From an uncultured Clostridium sp. (GTDB lineage: Bacteria > Bacillota > Clostridia > UBA1212 > UBA1255): a DNA stretch of 45,290 nucleotides. The notes under the pieces are model-generated. The model saw only the letters and a program-made list of their open reading frames with translations, did no database searches and had not been told where the DNA came from. The position numbers and the translations under genes were made by a program. The DNA lies in contig UQSG01000024.1 in the NCBI GenBank assembly GCA_900543695.1, forward strand, positions 1-45,290, written 5' to 3'. Below, in pieces: positions 41,415 through 45,290 of this stretch (the first letter of the stretch is position 1; every line of letters begins with the position of its first letter).

Positions 41415-42908
41415 TCAGTTTTCCTCAAAAAGCGTACGGATGGTTTCCAGCGTGCTGCGCACAAGCAGATCTCCGCCGGTGTGGCCCGTTACCCCGCTGG
41501 ATACATACGCGCTGTAATGGCTGCCGCGCTCAGCCTTTTCCGTCGGAAGATAGCCGTCTGAGCCGCAGCAGAGCTGAATCAGAAACGTCTGCTGCGCCTT
41601 GCTTCTTGCGCGGATCCTGTTGCCATAGTCCAGAAACAGCTCAAAGCTGTTCGTTGCAAACGCGATTTCTCCAAGCCGGATGACGTGGACCTCTGCGTCA
41701 TGCAGATCCGTATTCTGCTGATGCTCGTAGCGCGCCATGACGCCGGCACACACATGCATTGCAGCATTGTCCTTAAAAGTAAATTCGCCGGAAGCGCCGC
41801 AGCTTTTAATATATTCGTCCAATTCGCGCTTTGCGGCTTCATATTCGGAGATCGTTACGCGTCTGAGCGGAAGGCGAAGATGCAGCACGCAGTGTCTGAA
41901 AATCCCATCCGTATGATATTCTTCGATTTCCCGGGAGACAGCAAGGATCTCGTCTGCAATGCGGCGTCCCACCCTGCAGCAGCCTTTGATGTCAAACATC
42001 GACGGATCGGCTCTGCGCTTCAGCGGATGAATCCGGATGACGTTCGGATCATCGATCGGGGTTTCCGGCTCAACCCAACGGATTAAATCCCGCGGGCACT
42101 GGTCGCCTGCGGCGCTGCACAGCCCAAGCACATGAAACGCCGGACAAAATTCCTCCCGGAGGTACTGCCGGACTTTTCCCCAGTAATCGGAGGAAATAAA
42201 GCTGCGCTGCTCGAGCACCTGAGAGGGGCAGGCAATATTGGCAACAACGCCGGTGGGCTTTTTATTCCGATCGAAGGTATAGAGCAATTCGATCCCGGAA
42301 TCGTTTCCTCCTTCCAGACAGTCGAAATTTGCATGGTCTGTATCGCCCCACATCTTGGCAGTTCCGTCGTCGTATACGGCGCGGCGGCACATGCCGACGG
42401 CGGCTCTTCCGAATTCGTTTGCATAAAACGCTTCTTCCCTGCTGTCCCATGCGGCCAGAACTGCCTCCGCGATTTTTTCGGAAAGGAATTCCAGCGCCTC
42501 TTCCGATGTTACAACGTCTTCTGCGGCAACCTTCGGCACGTATTTCATGGATTCGGGCAGCACCCGTGCGAGCACGCTCAGGGATGAATCGCGTTTGTCT
42601 TCACCCTTGTATTCGTATGACGTATGCGTGTGGGTAGCCGATACCATTACCTTTGCGGGATCCGGTCCGGGCGCGGTACGTCCGCTGCACGCCTGTGCAA
42701 TTTTCTGCCGGGCCAGCGCGAGAAGATTCGGATAGACGCTTTCCAGATCGCACGCGCAGAATACCGCGTGATCCTCCTCCGTGCTGATTGCCATTGCAAT
42801 CACGCAAATCGGGCTTTCTGTAAATTCCGAAATTCTTTCGTAAAATTGCCCCGCAAGCTTTATTTTCTTTTTTGGCGTAATGTCGATTTCACTCCAGCCG
42901 ATCAGCAT
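41415..42908 (-). CDS. Neutral/alkaline ceramidase-like protein
   Basis: 497 aa. The N-terminus MLIGWSEIDITP and the metal-binding type motif SATHTHTS (residues 90-97) match the N-terminal domain of neutral/alkaline non-lysosomal ceramidases and their many bacterial relatives. The typical second domain is not obvious. No signal peptide, so cytoplasmic, which argues against a role as a secreted ceramidase. Amide or ester hydrolysis is inferred. AAGGAG lies about 10 nt from ATG; it may be cotranscribed with the ABC genes 32 bp upstream. Confidence 0.75.
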   Translation of the reverse strand: MLIGWSEIDITPKKKIKLAGQFYERISEFTESPICVIAMAISTEEDHAVFCACDLESVYPNLLALARQKIAQACSGRTAPGPDPAKVMVSATHTHTSYEYKGEDKRDSSLSVLARVLPESMKYVPKVAAEDVVTSEEALEFLSEKIAEAVLAAWDSREEAFYANEFGRAAVGMCRRAVYDDGTAKMWGDTDHANFDCLEGGNDSGIELLYTFDRNKKPTGVVANIACPSQVLEQRSFISSDYWGKVRQYLREEFCPAFHVLGLCSAAGDQCPRDLIRWVEPETPIDDPNVIRIHPLKRRADPSMFDIKGCCRVGRRIADEILAVSREIEEYHTDGIFRHCVLHLRLPLRRVTISEYEAAKRELDEYIKSCGASGEFTFKDNAAMHVCAGVMARYEHQQNTDLHDAEVHVIRLGEIAFATNSFELFLDYGNRIRARSKAQQTFLIQLCCGSDGYLPTEKAERGSHYSAYVSSGVTGHTGGDLLVRSTLETIRTLFEEN

Positions 42909-42940
42909 TCTTATACAGCTCCTTAATAATAATTTATCAA

Positions 42941-44206
42941 TCAGATCTTTGTCTTATACATCTCTTTCCATTTCATCCGTTTGCCATAGTGAAGCACGGA
43001 CGCTGAATAAATTCGAATCGATATGATCGTTATAATAATAATTGCGGCGATCAGCAGCGCGATGGAAATCGTGATGTCAAGGGCTGCAACATCTCCGTTC
43101 AGGAGGCGGAACGGCAATATGAACGGAGAGCAGAACGGCACATACATCGCGATTTTCTGGAACAAAGAGCTGCCGGATCCGGAAATCGCCGTAAAATATC
43201 CGATGAAAAAGGAAAGCATAGCAACCAGCATCACCGGCATCATTGCGGAATTCAAATCCTCGATTTTACTGACGGAAGCGCCGCATACTGCGTTCAGCAC
43301 GGCATAAAGCGCGTATCCAAGCAGGAAATAGACGCCGATGAGAATCGCCGATTTGTATGTGAACGCGTCCAGCGTCAGCGGCATGCCCATAAGAGCAAAA
43401 TTTTCAGGAATAAACAGCTTATAAAACAATACGCCCGACAGGAGCACGATTACAAACTGACAGATGCCGAGCAGCCCCATGCCCAGGCATTTGCCGATTA
43501 AAATATGGGACGGCTTTGCCGATACGACGAGCGTCTCCATAACGCGCGAGGTTTTCTCGGTAGCGATCGACATGGATACGCCGTACCCGTAATAATATAT
43601 CGCATAGAAAATGAGAACCGTTACAAGGATTCCCATAATATAGCCGCTCAAATTCATGGAGCCCGCCATTTGACTCTCGTAGGTTAGCTTTGTTTTTGTC
43701 AGCTCGATTGTTTCCGGGGCGACGCCCTGCGCCGTCAGCAGATCGGAAACATACGCTTCCGTGAGGGCCTCCGCTGCTCCATCCCCGCTGATCCCGCTCA
43801 TAAAATCCTTTGTTATGATTTGTATTCCAGGTACGGCGGAGGTCTCGCTTTTTGTTATTACTATGGCGGATACCGTTCCGTCCTCGCCGATCTCGTCTTT
43901 GTATTGATCCAGGCTTTCTCCCGAGCCCGTCAGGATTTCCGTATTGGTAAAATAGCTTTTCAGCGCCTCGGCGCCTCCCGGGATCAGATTCTGATCATCG
44001 ATATAGTAGCACTTTCCGGCGTAAGAGGCCGCCGCGGTTTGCTCTTCTTCAGCGCTGTTGTCGCCGTCGTCAAAGGACGCGATCACACGAGGCAGAGCGC
44101 AAAGAAGGGCGATCAGCAAAACAACGATAATGGTAGAAATTTTAAATGCTTTTTTCCGAATGGCGTCATTAAAAGTATATTGCATAATGATTCCGATTTG
44201 CTTCAT
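42941..44206 (-). CDS. ABC-2 type permease (NatB/YhaP-like)
   Basis: 421 aa. Topology: one N-terminal helix (about 23-43), a large extracytoplasmic domain (about 45-180) and five C-terminal helices up to about 405, the standard plan of ABC2_membrane_3 exporters. TEKTSRVMETLVVSAKPSHILIGK (here a motif region at about 215-238) is the typical cytoplasmic coupling segment. Overlaps the ATPase gene by 4 bp. NatAB relatives export sodium or unknown drugs and peptides. Confidence 0.88.
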   Translation of the reverse strand: MKQIGIIMQYTFNDAIRKKAFKISTIIVVLLIALLCALPRVIASFDDGDNSAEEEQTAAASYAGKCYYIDDQNLIPGGAEALKSYFTNTEILTGSGESLDQYKDEIGEDGTVSAIVITKSETSAVPGIQIITKDFMSGISGDGAAEALTEAYVSDLLTAQGVAPETIELTKTKLTYESQMAGSMNLSGYIMGILVTVLIFYAIYYYGYGVSMSIATEKTSRVMETLVVSAKPSHILIGKCLGMGLLGICQFVIVLLSGVLFYKLFIPENFALMGMPLTLDAFTYKSAILIGVYFLLGYALYAVLNAVCGASVSKIEDLNSAMMPVMLVAMLSFFIGYFTAISGSGSSLFQKIAMYVPFCSPFILPFRLLNGDVAALDITISIALLIAAIIIITIISIRIYSASVLHYGKRMKWKEMYKTKI

Positions 44207-45126
44207 TTCACGTTCCCCCTTTCGGAAGCTTCTACGCTTCTTACAAAAATTTCCTGGAGCGACGGCTCCTTGACCTCGTATTTTAACGGATAGAGTTCCT
44301 GCGCTATCATGGCTTTCAGGACCGCAACAGCATCCGCTTCTCCTCTGATCCCATATTCGTACTCATACGCGCGCTTTTCTATCAGCGTAAGGCCAGAGGC
44401 TTCCAATATTTGTTCGACCGCCGTCCGATCCTTTTCTTGCGGTCGGATCACCAAATTTGTGCGCCCGAAGCCGCTTTTGATTACGCTGAGATTCCCTTTT
44501 AAAATTGTTTTTCCGTGATGAAGGATTAGAATATCCCTGCAGAATTCTTCGACCGTCGTCATCTGGTGACTGCTGAGCACAATAAACTTTTTCTCCGCTA
44601 CAAGCTCAAGAATCAGTTCCCGGAGCACTTCCGCGTTTACCGGGTCAAGTCCGGAAAACGGTTCGTCCAGAAAAATCAGTTCCGGATCGTGGATGAGCGT
44701 GGCGGCAAGCTGTACCTTTTGCTGGTTGCCCTTGGAGAGCTTTTCCGCCTGCATATCGCTGTACTCTGAGATTCCAAGGCGTTTCATGAGTTTCAATGCG
44801 TTTTGCTTTGCCGCCGACTTTTCCATGCCGCGAAGCATTCCGAAGTAAACGAGCTGATCAATGACTTTGTTTTTCATATAAAGGCCGCGTTCCTCCGGCA
44901 TATAGCCGAAATTCAGGGTTTCCCTTCGGATCGGCTTTCCATTCCATTCTGCCGTGCCGTGATCCGAGGACATGATTCCCAGTATCATTCGAATGGTTGT
45001 AGTCTTCCCGGCTCCGTTCGTACCGATCAGGCCGAAAACGCCCGGCTCGTCTATCGCAAAAGAAATTTGATCCACGGCAATTTTACCGCCAAATGATTTG
45101 CTCAACTCCCTGACATCCAAACTCAT
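44203..45126 (-). CDS. ABC transporter ATP-binding protein (NatA/YhaQ-like)
   Basis: 307 aa. Walker A GTNGAGKT (residues 35-42), signature LSKGNQQKVQ and Walker B FLDEPFSGLDP are complete; a C-terminal DUF4162-type extension (about 215-300) is common in this exporter class. GGAGG lies 6 nt before ATG. Partner of the overlapping ABC-2 permease. Confidence 0.92.
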   Translation of the reverse strand: MSLDVRELSKSFGGKIAVDQISFAIDEPGVFGLIGTNGAGKTTTIRMILGIMSSDHGTAEWNGKPIRRETLNFGYMPEERGLYMKNKVIDQLVYFGMLRGMEKSAAKQNALKLMKRLGISEYSDMQAEKLSKGNQQKVQLAATLIHDPELIFLDEPFSGLDPVNAEVLRELILELVAEKKFIVLSSHQMTTVEEFCRDILILHHGKTILKGNLSVIKSGFGRTNLVIRPQEKDRTAVEQILEASGLTLIEKRAYEYEYGIRGEADAVAVLKAMIAQELYPLKYEVKEPSLQEIFVRSVEASERGNVK

Positions 45127-45141
45127 AAAATGCCTCCGTTC

Positions 45142-45204
45142 CGCTCTTATAGAGCGTTAATAAACACACTTTTTTATTATAAAAAAATCCATATGCTTTG
45201 TAAA
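45142..45204 (-). promoter_or_regulatory. Promoter and leader hairpin of the ABC exporter operon
   Basis: On the minus strand, TTTACA (45199-45204), 17 bp, perfect TATAAT (45176-45181). A 5-bp leader hairpin CGCTC/GAGCG (45142-45156) lies just before the ribosome binding site. Confidence 0.7.
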
Positions 45205-45290
45205 GGAAATCCATGTTAAAAATCAGCGGCGGTTGTGTAGGATTACAATACATGTGTTACAGTTGAACCTAGAAAAAAATAGCGAAGTCC
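45205..45290. other. Right window edge, no gene seen
   Basis: 86 bp beyond the promoter without a recognisable gene; cut by the window edge. Confidence 0.4.

Noticed and set aside
45220..45290. Possible insertion-sequence end at the right window edge
   Set aside because: No matching inverted repeat, target duplication or transposase in the window.

Overview
The window looks like part of a chromosome from an anaerobic Clostridia-class Bacillota, probably a gut commensal. Supporting signs are strong AGGAGG-type ribosome binding sites, TTGACA/TATAAT promoters, GTG and TTG starts next to good Shine-Dalgarno sites, many carbohydrate-active and surface-anchored proteins, and families common in that group (DUF4886, DUF4838, BadF/BadG kinases, AAA_14/DUF4143 ATPases, PepSY/RsgI-like anti-sigma factor). 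No rRNA, tRNA, CRISPR array or recognisable transposase was found.

Layout. 1-958: decayed XRE-type regulator and two terminators. 959-7170: tight plus-strand run with a DUF4886 protein, sbcD, sbcC, a GNAT acetyltransferase and a patatin-like phospholipase, converging on a Mug-like DNA glycosylase (7199-7699). 7806-8433: a lipoprotein unit interrupted by an in-frame TAG. 8554-12521: VanZ-like membrane protein, ABC ATPase and FtsX-like permease. 12553-14877: P-loop kinase and TetR regulator, divergent from an NAD-dependent epimerase. 14952-16956: AlaX-type tRNA-editing hydrolase and an unknown membrane-anchored protein. 17143-23132: a hemicellulose/acylated-sugar locus (SASA-type esterase, unknown protein, GH39 enzyme) into which a DUF4143 ATPase cassette has been placed between two 122-bp direct repeats. 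23171-26926: a divergent pair, an AlbA_2 (Schlafen-like) ATP-binding protein and a UvrD-like protein with degenerate helicase motifs, whose promoters share one palindromic -35 hexamer. 26974-39102: a glycan locus with a surface GH-like protein, a DUF4838 lipoprotein-like protein, two paralogous surface proteins, two BadF-type sugar kinases (one frameshifted), two SIS-domain proteins and a divergent AraC regulator. 39211-42908: anti-sigma factor with three PepSY repeats, its ECF sigma factor and a ceramidase-like protein. 42941-45126: NatAB-like ABC exporter.

The most informative regulatory signal is in the glycan locus. Two promoters about 2.8 kb apart, before the first SIS gene and before the frameshifted kinase, share an operator-like block at the same place just upstream of the -35 box, and both have 16-bp spacers. 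One block lies in the araC/SIS intergenic region. This suggests one AraC-controlled regulon running from the SIS/kinase genes through the surface proteins to a strong terminator at 29806-29848. No transporter gene is visible in that locus.

The best candidates for something undescribed are (1) this AraC-controlled, transporter-less SIS/BadF/surface-glycan unit, (2) the AlbA_2 / degenerate UvrD divergent pair, and (3) the ATPase cassette between direct repeats. All function calls are from motif reading; no database search was run.
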